This document shows, one piece after another, positions 15,592 through 23,236 of a DNA stretch of 40,849 nucleotides (the first letter of the stretch is position 1; each line of letters starts with the position of its first letter). A program made the translations under genes and the position numbers. The stretch is from a virus: positions 1-40,849 of IMG/VR virus record IMGVR_UViG_3300032011_002753; one strand, written 5' to 3'. Below the pieces are notes generated by a model. It was not told where the DNA came from. It saw only the letters and a program-made list of their open reading frames with translations, and did no database searches.

Positions 15592-16567
15592 GATATTAGT
15601 TACTGGTGCAAGTGGGTTCATCGGCTCAAGATTAATCAAGATGTTATATGAAAGTGGTTATACTAACCTAAGGTCAACTAGTTGGTCGAGGGAGTTACGC
15701 AAAGATTTTGATGGTTACGAGAATGTTGAGCACACTAATGGAGATTTAAGAGATGCATCTTTTTGTGAGTTAATCTCAAAAGATGTGGATGTCGTTTTCC
15801 ATTGTGCCGCGAACACGTCCAATGCTTTGGATACTAAAGTGAACCCGCTTCTCCATGTAACTCCTAATGTAGAGATGAATACAAATCTTATGGAACAAAG
15901 TTGGAGAAACAAAGTTCGTAAGTTTATGTTTATATCATCAAATACTACTTATCCAGATGTGGGTGATGAATATTGTACAGAAGATATGGAAGTACAAACA
16001 CCTAACATATACCCAGTCTACAAGGCAGTAGGTTGGATGAAGAGATATGGGGAAACACTATGTGAGTTTTTCTCAAATCAAATACATGACCCTATGCAAT
16101 GTGTAATTATCAGACCATCTAACTCATTTGGACCGAATGATAAATACGATTTTGAGAAATGTCATGTAACACCTGCAAATATTAGAAAAGTTGCAGATAA
16201 CTTAAATCCAATCCCACTATGGGGAGATGGAACTGAGGTTCGAGATATCATTCATGTTGATGATATGGTAAATGGTTTCATGACAGTAGCAGAAAATGTA
16301 GATGAATACGATATTTACAACGTATGCTATGGAAAAGGATATACTGTGATGGAAGTGTTAGAACTTATCAAAGAAATAGAGGGGAACGACAATCCTATTG
16401 AGTTTGTAAACAACAAAGCCCCTATGATTCCAAAGAGATTATTATCAAATGAGAAACTACTCAAACTTGGATGGAAACCTAAGTACGATTTAGAAAGTGG
16501 ATTGAGAGATGCACTTAAATGGTATAAAGAAAACAAACACCAATTTGACCCTAATTCAAAACCATAA
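15575..16567 (+). CDS. NAD(P)-dependent sugar epimerase/reductase (extended SDR)
   Basis: 330 residues. G-A-S-G-F-I-G (11-17) binds NAD(P), F-I-S-S-N-T-T-Y (119-126) supplies the Ser, and Y-P-V-Y-K (146-150) is an intact Y-x-x-x-K. I-I-R-P-S-N-S-F-G-P-N-D, G-D-G-T-E-V-R-D-I-I-H-V-D-D and a C-terminal L-G-W-K-P-K-Y complete the family pattern, close to GDP-L-fucose synthase and UDP-sugar epimerases. Codons in the first ~90 residues (bases 15670-15860) include several GC-ending forms (TCG, CGC, GCG, CCG) rare elsewhere in the window, which suggests mosaic origin. It overlaps the E1 beta-like gene by one base (TAATG). Confidence 0.8.
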   Translation: MKKTDKILVTGASGFIGSRLIKMLYESGYTNLRSTSWSRELRKDFDGYENVEHTNGDLRDASFCELISKDVDVVFHCAANTSNALDTKVNPLLHVTPNVEMNTNLMEQSWRNKVRKFMFISSNTTYPDVGDEYCTEDMEVQTPNIYPVYKAVGWMKRYGETLCEFFSNQIHDPMQCVIIRPSNSFGPNDKYDFEKCHVTPANIRKVADNLNPIPLWGDGTEVRDIIHVDDMVNGFMTVAENVDEYDIYNVCYGKGYTVMEVLELIKEIEGNDNPIEFVNNKAPMIPKRLLSNEKLLKLGWKPKYDLESGLRDALKWYKENKHQFDPNSKP

Positions 16568-17112
16568 TGGCAAATCCAGAATTTACACCTTATTTAGATG
16601 CTTTAACAGAAGCTATGAAACTTACAATGGAAGATGATAAAACAATATTCATCGGACAACAAATAGTTTACTATGGTAACCCAATGAGTAAAACAATTGA
16701 AGGTTTACCAAAAGAAAGAATGATAGAAACACCAGTAATGGAAGAAACCCAAATGGGAATGACTATGGGATTGGCTATGACAGGTCATCAAGTTGTTACA
16801 TTTTATCCAAGATGGGATTTCTTAATTCTAGCATGTAATCAATTAATAAATCATTTAGATAAATTAGAGGCAATGTCTGATGGTGAATGGAGACCAAACG
16901 TAATTGTACGAGTTGGTAAAGGTTCTGATAAACCATTAGACCCTGGTCATCAACACAAGGCTGATTATACCGATGCATTTGAACAGATGGTTACAAATTG
17001 TACTATTCATAAATTAGATAAAGTAGAAAAGATTGTACCTGCATACGAACAAGCATTATCAGAAGGGGGAGTACATATTATAGTTGAATATCCAGAACTA
17101 TATTATGTTTAA
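16567..17112 (+). CDS. Thiamine-diphosphate enzyme, E1 beta-like (pyrimidine-binding half only)
   Basis: 181 residues, about half the usual E1 beta length: the transketolase-type pyrimidine-binding domain is present and the C-terminal Transketolase_C domain is absent. M-I-E-T-P-V-M-E-E (52-60) carries the conserved Glu that activates the cofactor aminopyrimidine. G-M-T-M-G-L-A-M-T-G (64-73), the D-F strand, N-Q-L-I-N-H and R-V-G-K-G follow in family order. With the E1 alpha-like protein at 14024 it could form a minimal alpha/beta ThDP enzyme. The start ATG shares a base with the preceding TAA. Its stop overlaps the next gene by 8 bases. Confidence 0.75.
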   Translation: MANPEFTPYLDALTEAMKLTMEDDKTIFIGQQIVYYGNPMSKTIEGLPKERMIETPVMEETQMGMTMGLAMTGHQVVTFYPRWDFLILACNQLINHLDKLEAMSDGEWRPNVIVRVGKGSDKPLDPGHQHKADYTDAFEQMVTNCTIHKLDKVEKIVPAYEQALSEGGVHIIVEYPELYYV

Positions 17113-18544
17113 ACTTGAAAGTGATAAACTAAATAGGGTTTTTGATTATTTTGGACCAAGTGGGATAATCCCTAATGGTTTAAATTACAATTTCTTAGAT
17201 TCCTATATCTTAAACGATTTCCAACAAGGAAAAAGTATAGAACACTTCATAAAAAAATACGAACAAGTTGCAACTTACGATTGTAACCACAATATTCCAG
17301 CTGACGTTTGTAATGATATTAGTGTTAAAGATTTTTCTTTACTTAATAGTAACGAACATACAACATTTTATCCCATAACTCCATTTGGTAGTGTATTATG
17401 TGGATTAGGTGAAGATTTTACCTTTCATGAGAATGCAACCTTCTTTGATTTCATATCTAAAACAGCAAAACAACAAATTATAGATAAAAACCTACACATC
17501 TTATTTGATTATAGTAGTGAGGGTGATATTAGAGAAGTGGTATTTGAAAGAATTCATGAGGGATTAAAAAAACACGATATTCCAGCAGATAGATTAGTAT
17601 TTGTTTGTTCTGCTGTAAACACACACGATATTTATTCTAATTGGTTACAAGAAAATCCACAAGAAGTAAAAATTAAAACTGCGGTTTATCCATGGGCTGT
17701 ATATGCAAAATCTAGGGAACTAAAACAAATCCTTGAATCTGGTAATTTTGAATTTAAAGGTGGAACTTCAACATATGCAAGTACTGATAGTATAGATTTT
17801 GATTCTAAGCGAACTCATAAGTTTTTATGTTTGAATAGAAGATTAAAACCTCATAGAATTATATTACTGGCATTACTTGAAAATCATGGATTGGTAAAAG
17901 ATAACTTAGTATCCTATGATATCAATATGTTATATTGTAATGATGCACAAATACCATTTCAAGTAGATTTACAACAACAACAATACACTTCAGATAAAGA
18001 ACAGATTAAAGATATATTGAAAGGATATCATACTTTAAGGAAAAGAAAGAAACAAGTAGTTGATAATGATGATATACATTCTGTATGGGGGTTTGGTTAT
18101 GAAAATGCAAGTGATTATCAGAACACTTATTTTAGTATTGTAAGTGAAACACTATTTTACGAGTTTGCAACATATATTAGTGAAAAAACATTTAAACCAT
18201 TTGCACATTGTCATCCATTTGTTATGGTATCGAAACAAGGTACTTTAAAATACTTAAAAGAAATAGGATTTAAAACATTTGGTGATTTTTGGGATGAAAG
18301 TTATGATGATGAAGAAGATAATGAAATCAGAATGAAAAAAATTGCTAAATTAGTTAAAGAGTTAGCAGAAAAAACCGATGAAGAATGGTTGGAGTTATAT
18401 AAAAAAATGAAACCTGTATTATTATATAACAGAGAGAAGTTACTTGAGTTTGGAAACAATACAGATGGGTTAGCAAAAAATTATTTAACAAAACTTAAAA
18501 AACTAGTACATGGGGATTATCAAGAAAATTATTCTTTACTTTAA
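17105..18544 (+). CDS. Probable GT-B glycosyltransferase, fucosyltransferase-like C terminus (paralogue B)
   Basis: 479 residues from the ATG at 17105, which overlaps the preceding stop by 8 bases. A TTG seven codons upstream is possible but less natural. The C-terminal third has Y-I-S-E-K-T-F-K-P-F-A-H-C-H-P-F-V-M-V, L-K-Y-L-K-E-I-G-F-K-T-F and F-W-D-E-S-Y-D, aligned without gaps to paralogue A at 11101, and a similar Y-N-R-E helix after it. An internal F-L-C-L-N-R-R-L-K-P-H-R (around residue 240) fits the linker-like 'N-R-x-x-x-x-H-R' seen in this kind of phage glycosyltransferase. It presumably adds a different sugar from its paralogue. The two bracket the sugar-nucleotide block. Confidence 0.58.
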   Translation: MFKLESDKLNRVFDYFGPSGIIPNGLNYNFLDSYILNDFQQGKSIEHFIKKYEQVATYDCNHNIPADVCNDISVKDFSLLNSNEHTTFYPITPFGSVLCGLGEDFTFHENATFFDFISKTAKQQIIDKNLHILFDYSSEGDIREVVFERIHEGLKKHDIPADRLVFVCSAVNTHDIYSNWLQENPQEVKIKTAVYPWAVYAKSRELKQILESGNFEFKGGTSTYASTDSIDFDSKRTHKFLCLNRRLKPHRIILLALLENHGLVKDNLVSYDINMLYCNDAQIPFQVDLQQQQYTSDKEQIKDILKGYHTLRKRKKQVVDNDDIHSVWGFGYENASDYQNTYFSIVSETLFYEFATYISEKTFKPFAHCHPFVMVSKQGTLKYLKEIGFKTFGDFWDESYDDEEDNEIRMKKIAKLVKELAEKTDEEWLELYKKMKPVLLYNREKLLEFGNNTDGLAKNYLTKLKKLVHGDYQENYSLL

Positions 18545-18638
18545 AAAAAGAAAAGAAGAGAAGGAACGAAAAGAATTGTATAAAAAGAAATTAGCGGAAC
18601 TTAGAAAACGAGACCCGTTCATTTATAAAAACAAATAG
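18510..18638 (+). CDS. Small basic protein (42 aa), last gene of the glycan array
   Basis: ATG at 18510 to TAG at 18636-18638. The N terminus is hydrophobic (M-G-I-I-K-K-I-I-L-Y-F), followed by a run of Lys, Arg and Glu in a likely helix and an R-D-P-F-I-Y-K end. It overlaps the previous gene by 35 bases and fills the space before the promoter-like element at 18664. Small proteins with a membrane-like start, a charged helix and a D-P-F-I-Y end are, as I recall, common in T4-like marine phages, but I cannot name a family. It may associate with the inner membrane. Confidence 0.5.
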   Translation: MGIIKKIILYFKKRKEEKERKELYKKKLAELRKRDPFIYKNK

Positions 18639-18663
18639 ATTTTAGTACCTTATTATAAAACTT

Positions 18664-18675
18664 TATATTTATATA
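18664..18675 (+). promoter_or_regulatory. Late-promoter-like element TATATTTATATA
   Basis: Exact copy of the 12-base word, 19 bases before the ATG at 18695. It lies in the 56-base gap between the glycan array and the 1048-residue gene, and is followed by A-A-G-G, a weak Shine-Dalgarno. No -35-like partner is evident. Confidence 0.65.
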
Positions 18676-18694
18676 CTGACAAGGTATATCCAGT

Positions 18695-21600
18695 ATGAAC
18701 GAACTTTCGCAATATTTAGTAGAACAAGTACTGTTAGAGGATGAGAATCCTATTAAAAAAACAGTAGTAGTATTTGTGGGTAGGTTTCAACCTATGCATA
18801 AAGGACATTATGGTACTTATCAACATCTTGTCAAAAAGTTCGGTAAGAATAATGTGTACATAGGTACATCTGATAAAGTACAATTACCTAAATCACCTTT
18901 TAACTTCAAAGAGAAGGTGAAAATTGCAACTTCAATGTTTGGAATCCCCAAATCCAAAATATTCAAAGTTAAAAATCCATACAAACCAACAGAAATCCTT
19001 AAAAAGTTTGATGAAAAAACAACTGCATTCATAACAGTAGTTGGAATGAAGGATAAGGATAGATTAAAACCAGATAGTGGTAAATACTTTCAATCATACA
19101 AAGGAGAACCATCTGTGGGATATCGAGATGGTGGGTACGTTTATGCTGCACCCCAAAGTGGTGGTGGTATAAGTGGAACTGAAACTCGTAATGGGTTATC
19201 AGTTGGTTCGGACGAACAAAAACAAAATTTCTTTAAGAAAAGAGCATATGGTAAGTTCAACGCCACAATATTCAAAATGATTACCGATAAACTTAACGAA
19301 GATTTAGAAGTTAAGAAGGAATGGATATATGATTCATTAACTGAAATATCATCAACAACTATTGGTGGAGGTGATGTGGATGATGGACCAAATATCGTTT
19401 ATCCATCTGCAGATTTATTCAAAAAGATGTCAATCGAAAGAGCTGCACAAATCGGATTTGATGTTGTAGGTGATATTCTTGGTGGAGAGGAATCAATTGA
19501 TAAAACAGATTACAGAGTATATGGAGATGGACCAGTAGGAGCAGTATCATTCTTTCCAGCTGGTATCATTGGTACTATGACCCCAAACAACCAAGTAGAT
19601 ATCTACTCAAGAGGTGCATATTCACAATGGTTTAAACATGCAACAAGAGCAGCATCACTTGTAGGATATGAATTAGTTAGAGGATTGGGTATAAATAAAG
19701 ATGATGCTCAAAAATCTGGTGATGATGCAAAAGGGGCTAAGGAGTTAGAGAAAGAATTCGAACAAAACCTACAAGAAAACATAGTACTACCTGTTAAAGT
19801 TGGTGATACCATTATGACTGGTAGATTTAAGAACAAAAAGACAGTTGTAAAAACTATTGGTAAGGATGAACATGGAATGCCAACTATCAATGGTAGAAAA
19901 GTAGTAACTTTTCGACTGATGAAAGAAGGATTTATTGCAGAAATCGCAGGAACAGAAATAGATTGCCCTAAGTGTAATCATTCATGGGAGTTAGAATCGG
20001 ATGATGATGAAAAATACCTTTGTCATAATTGTGGATATGATTCACAACAACAAGAATACGATTTTGATGCATTTGATTCGTGGCAAGAAAAAAATGGAAT
20101 GTTGGATGAGAGAGGTAAACTAAGACCATCTCAAAAACTTGCTAGAAAAAGAGCAATGGCTGGAAAGGCCAGACAGATTGCAAGAAAAAGAAAAAGAACA
20201 ATGATGAGAAGAAAATCATTTGATAAACTAAAAAAGATTGCATACAAACAAGCATATAGACAAGTTTATGATGAATTCCATCAAGATTTATTTCCAGGTA
20301 TCAAGAAATCAGATTTATCTATCAAACAATCGAAAGTAATTCATAAAAATGTAGTAAGAAAAAAAGGTAGAGTAATGAAACGTGCAAAATTCAAATTCTT
20401 ACCTGCATTAAGGGCCAAAGAAGCCGAAAAGTTTGGACAAAAGGAAGATTCAAATCCAAAGGCACATCCACAAGGTAGTAAGAAAATATCAGGTCGTACA
20501 ACTGTAATGGATATGTTGGATGTAATTTCTCATAAAGAATTTGGACCTGATTTTGAAAAACTATCAGTTTCTCAAAAGAAAAAAGTAATTAAGATTGCAA
20601 AAAAACATAAATTTGTAACTGAGAATAAAAAGATGATATCAGAAGGTGGTGCGTATGGACACATGTCTCACCCATTTGATACTGATATCAATTTAACCTT
20701 TGGACAACTTAAAGATATCGTAAATCGTGCACTCGAAGGTTCACTTGAATTCACTAGAGAGAAAACTGATGGTCAAGCATTGGCAATTTCATGGAGAGAT
20801 GGAAGATTAGTTGCAGCAAGAAACAAAGGACACCTAAAAAACAAAGGTGAGAACGCTTTAGATATCAAAGGTGTATCAGATAAGTTTCAAGGTAGGGGTG
20901 GATTGAGTGATGCATACAATTATGCGATGAAAGACCTTTCAACTGCAATCAAATCTCTTTCAGATAAACAAAGAGATAAGATTTTTAAACAAGGTGCATG
21001 TTTTATGAACCTTGAAGTAATATATCCAACATCAGTTAACGTAATTCCTTATGGACAAGCGTTACTTGTGTTCCATGGCACTATGGAATTCAATGAAGAA
21101 GGTGTTGCGATTGGAGAGAATGGTGAAGCAGCAAGAATATTAGCTGGTATGATTAAACAAGTCAACAAAGATGTACAAGATAATTACACAATTCAAGGAC
21201 CACCTATCGTAAAATTACCAAAATCACAAGATTTATCAAAAAAACGTAGTAAATACTCATCACAGATATCTAAATTACAAAAAGAGTTTGGATTAAAGGA
21301 TACAGATGGTGTTGCAAACTACCATCAAGCGTGGTGGGAACAATGGGTTGATAAGAATTCTCCATCAACACTCGATAACAAAACCAAAATGGGGTTAGTT
21401 AAGAGATGGGCGTTCTTTGATAAGAAGTTTAGATTAGATAAAAAGAACATTACTGATGAAAAAACATTAGAATGGGCTAAAAAGATAGATAAAGATGACC
21501 AAAAGAAGATTGGTAAGAAGAACTTAATGAAGTTCGAACAGATATTCTTAGGTTTAGGTGCTGAAGTATTAGAATTTACTTCATCTGCCCTTACTGTTAA

Positions 21601-21841
21601 TCCTGATAAGGCAGTTCGTGATATGAAAAAACGAATTGATAAAACAATCAAAGATGTTAAGAAATCAGCTGACCCTAAAAAGATAGAAAAACTAAAATTA
21701 GAGTTAGGTAGATTGAATTCTATTGGTGGGACTAAAAAAATAGTTCCAAATGAAGGTATAGTATTTCTATATAATGGTAAAACATTCAAACTTACAGGCA
21801 CATTTGCATCAGTAAACCAAATACTTGGTATTTTCTTCTAA
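18695..21841 (+). CDS. Giant fusion: HxGH nucleotidyltransferase + zinc ribbon + basic segment + KxDG ligase-like nucleotidyltransferase
   Basis: 1048 residues. (a) Residues 22-200 are an NMN-adenylyltransferase/cytidylyltransferase-like domain: G-R-F-Q-P-M-H-K-G-H (29-38) and I-S-G-T-E-T-R (159-165). (b) Residues ~215-420 are unassigned. (c) A zinc ribbon has Cys at 424, 427, 443 and 446. (d) Residues ~475-640 are very Lys/Arg-rich. (e) Residues ~650-1048 carry K-T-D-G (690-693), N-L-E-V-I-Y-P (772-778), E-G-I-V-F (1020-1024) and K-T-F-K-L (1029-1033), the order of motifs I, III, IV and V in DNA/RNA ligases and capping enzymes. The N terminus (Y-L-V-E at 7-10) and sites F-I-A-E (413-416) and I-S-E-G (648-651) resemble T4 prohead-protease sites. 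It may be a packaged, processed enzyme for NAD/nucleotide metabolism or nucleic-acid end joining. Activity is unproven. Confidence 0.75.
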   Translation: MNELSQYLVEQVLLEDENPIKKTVVVFVGRFQPMHKGHYGTYQHLVKKFGKNNVYIGTSDKVQLPKSPFNFKEKVKIATSMFGIPKSKIFKVKNPYKPTEILKKFDEKTTAFITVVGMKDKDRLKPDSGKYFQSYKGEPSVGYRDGGYVYAAPQSGGGISGTETRNGLSVGSDEQKQNFFKKRAYGKFNATIFKMITDKLNEDLEVKKEWIYDSLTEISSTTIGGGDVDDGPNIVYPSADLFKKMSIERAAQIGFDVVGDILGGEESIDKTDYRVYGDGPVGAVSFFPAGIIGTMTPNNQVDIYSRGAYSQWFKHATRAASLVGYELVRGLGINKDDAQKSGDDAKGAKELEKEFEQNLQENIVLPVKVGDTIMTGRFKNKKTVVKTIGKDEHGMPTINGRKVVTFRLMKEGFIAEIAGTEIDCPKCNHSWELESDDDEKYLCHNCGYDSQQQEYDFDAFDSWQEKNGMLDERGKLRPSQKLARKRAMAGKARQIARKRKRTMMRRKSFDKLKKIAYKQAYRQVYDEFHQDLFPGIKKSDLSIKQSKVIHKNVVRKKGRVMKRAKFKFLPALRAKEAEKFGQKEDSNPKAHPQGSKKISGRTTVMDMLDVISHKEFGPDFEKLSVSQKKKVIKIAKKHKFVTENKKMISEGGAYGHMSHPFDTDINLTFGQLKDIVNRALEGSLEFTREKTDGQALAISWRDGRLVAARNKGHLKNKGENALDIKGVSDKFQGRGGLSDAYNYAMKDLSTAIKSLSDKQRDKIFKQGACFMNLEVIYPTSVNVIPYGQALLVFHGTMEFNEEGVAIGENGEAARILAGMIKQVNKDVQDNYTIQGPPIVKLPKSQDLSKKRSKYSSQISKLQKEFGLKDTDGVANYHQAWWEQWVDKNSPSTLDNKTKMGLVKRWAFFDKKFRLDKKNITDEKTLEWAKKIDKDDQKKIGKKNLMKFEQIFLGLGAEVLEFTSSALTVNPDKAVRDMKKRIDKTIKDVKKSADPKKIEKLKLELGRLNSIGGTKKIVPNEGIVFLYNGKTFKLTGTFASVNQILGIFF

Positions 21842-21863
21842 ATTTTCGGTTTCTCTATTTTTA

Positions 21864-21875
21864 TATATTTATATA
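21864..21875 (+). promoter_or_regulatory. Late-promoter-like element TATATTTATATA
   Basis: Exact copy in the 59-base gap after the 1048-residue gene, 25 bases before the ATG at 21901. It begins the packaging block (21901-24832). Confidence 0.65.
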
Positions 21876-21900
21876 CAATAACATAACCTAATGTATAATA

Positions 21901-22563
21901 ATGGGTAAAGAATTTAAGAAAAAGTTTATGCACCCAACTCGTAGAAAGTTGGTGGATATGGTTCAGACAGGTAAGTATGATAAAAAAACTACTGTTGGAT
22001 ATACAAAAGCAAAAGAAACCCACAATGTAGGGGATAAGTGGGAAGATGAAACTCACAAATACGAAAAAAAGGAAGGATATACCATAAAAACTGGTAAGAA
22101 TAGTGAAACCTTCCAAGCAATAAGAAAATATTTATCAAAACTTAATACTTGTAACAATAAAGAGTGTCCAAATGTTGGAAACTACACTTCTAATCATCTA
22201 AAATCTATAAAACAGTTTGGTTACTGTATAGATTGTATGTCAAAACTAGAATTGGATTTAAAAGAACATGGATTACTTGAATCATTTGCTGCATATCATA
22301 TTTATACAAACAGAATTAAAGAGGGAAGGATGGTTATCGATAAAATTGAGGCCGATATCTCTGAATTAAAACAACAATATGATGAAATCGATGATAAAGG
22401 GAAAGTAGTTAACTCATATGTGTTACCTAGACCCGTTGAAGAGATGAAACAAGAGATGAGAGATTTTGTTGCAAAAAGTAAAAAAGAAATTGAAGAAATT
22501 GTAGAGGCCAGGGAAGAGCATTTTACAAAATTAAAGGAGAAAAACTATGAGCATTATATTTAG
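21901..22563 (+). CDS. Zn-finger-containing protein upstream of terminase (220 aa)
   Basis: No family is recognised with certainty. Residues ~80-115 have C-N-N-K-E-C-P ... Y-C-I-D-C, a four-Cys set that could bind zinc. The remainder is highly charged and helical, with a likely coiled coil from about residue 140 to the end. It is the first gene after a promoter-like element, two genes before the large terminase. In T4 the small terminase gp16 occupies the place immediately before gp17, so a terminase-accessory role is possible but not shown by sequence. No Shine-Dalgarno is seen. The 3' end overlaps the next gene by 17 bases. Confidence 0.6.
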   Translation: MGKEFKKKFMHPTRRKLVDMVQTGKYDKKTTVGYTKAKETHNVGDKWEDETHKYEKKEGYTIKTGKNSETFQAIRKYLSKLNTCNNKECPNVGNYTSNHLKSIKQFGYCIDCMSKLELDLKEHGLLESFAAYHIYTNRIKEGRMVIDKIEADISELKQQYDEIDDKGKVVNSYVLPRPVEEMKQEMRDFVAKSKKEIEEIVEAREEHFTKLKEKNYEHYI

Positions 22564-23236
22564 TTTATTAATTAAAAGATGGAGAGAGATATTAATCCTT
22601 CTTTTAGTTGGTATTATACTATTTTTGCGAGGGTGTGGTTCGGATTACGGTGATAAAGAAATTGTAGAAATAGATGGAGAGAAGTTTGAGTTGTTAGAAC
22701 AAAAAACTGATACTGTATTTGTTGAAAAAGAAGTCAAAGTAACGAAGTACGTTCCAAAGTACATCACAAAAGAAGTAATCAAAGAAGTGGAAATACCAGT
22801 TGATATTGATTCACTTGCTGTTATCAAAGATTATTATGCAAAGTATGTGGTTAAAGATACATTAAATCTTACATATGACTTTCCAGAGGTAGTTACCGAT
22901 TCATTAGGTAATAAACCAAGTGGAGATTTAGGATTTGGTATTTTAACTGATGTGATTTCACAAAACGCAATAGAATCAAGAGAGATTGATTGGTTCTTCA
23001 AGATTCCAACAGTATATAACACAACAATTGTAAAAGAGTTACCAAAAAATGAATTTTATATTGGATTAGGTACAGGTATAGACCAAACCAATGGTTTAAA
23101 TAATCTTAGTGGTAATATTTTATTGAAAAACAAGAAACAAAACATCTATGGTTTAAATCTTGGGTTATCAAATCAACTTGGTGAATATAAACCATTCATC
23201 GGTGGTTCTATATATTGGAAACTAGGAAAAAAATAA
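22547..23236 (+). CDS. Membrane-anchored protein with beta-rich C terminus (229 aa)
   Basis: A short cytoplasmic head (M-S-I-I-F-S-L-L-I-K-R-W-R-E) precedes one membrane segment (about residues 14-27, I-L-I-L-L-L-V-G-I-I-L-F-L) and then R-G-C-G-S. The Cys is at a lipobox-like place, but Arg at -2 makes lipoprotein processing doubtful. A Val/Lys/Glu-rich stalk (about 55-85) follows. The C-terminal ~60 residues have alternating Gly and aromatic positions, ending G-G-S-I-Y-W-K-L-G-K-K, like a small beta-barrel or periplasmic beta domain. It may be a spanin-like or envelope-contact protein. A DUF6808-like phage family comes to mind, unverified. It has a strong Shine-Dalgarno (AAAGGAG) and adjoins the terminase gene without a gap. 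Confidence 0.55.
   Translation: MSIIFSLLIKRWREILILLLVGIILFLRGCGSDYGDKEIVEIDGEKFELLEQKTDTVFVEKEVKVTKYVPKYITKEVIKEVEIPVDIDSLAVIKDYYAKYVVKDTLNLTYDFPEVVTDSLGNKPSGDLGFGILTDVISQNAIESREIDWFFKIPTVYNTTIVKELPKNEFYIGLGTGIDQTNGLNNLSGNILLKNKKQNIYGLNLGLSNQLGEYKPFIGGSIYWKLGKK

Noticed and set aside
12450-16567. A complete dTDP-rhamnose (rmlABCD) operon
   Set aside because: Only an RmlC-like gene is present. The SDRs do not identify as RmlB/RmlD and no RmlA-type transferase is seen, so the pathway product is left open.
21325-21801. A 158-codon open frame on the - strand
   Set aside because: It is inside the ligase-like domain of the 1048-residue gene, where motifs IV and V are conserved. The antisense protein is a Leu/Ser/Phe-rich shadow.
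22570-22640. Lipoprotein signal in the 229-residue membrane protein
   Set aside because: Cys 30 follows a membrane segment, but Arg at the -2 position and the uncertain border do not fit a classical lipobox. It is kept only as a remark.
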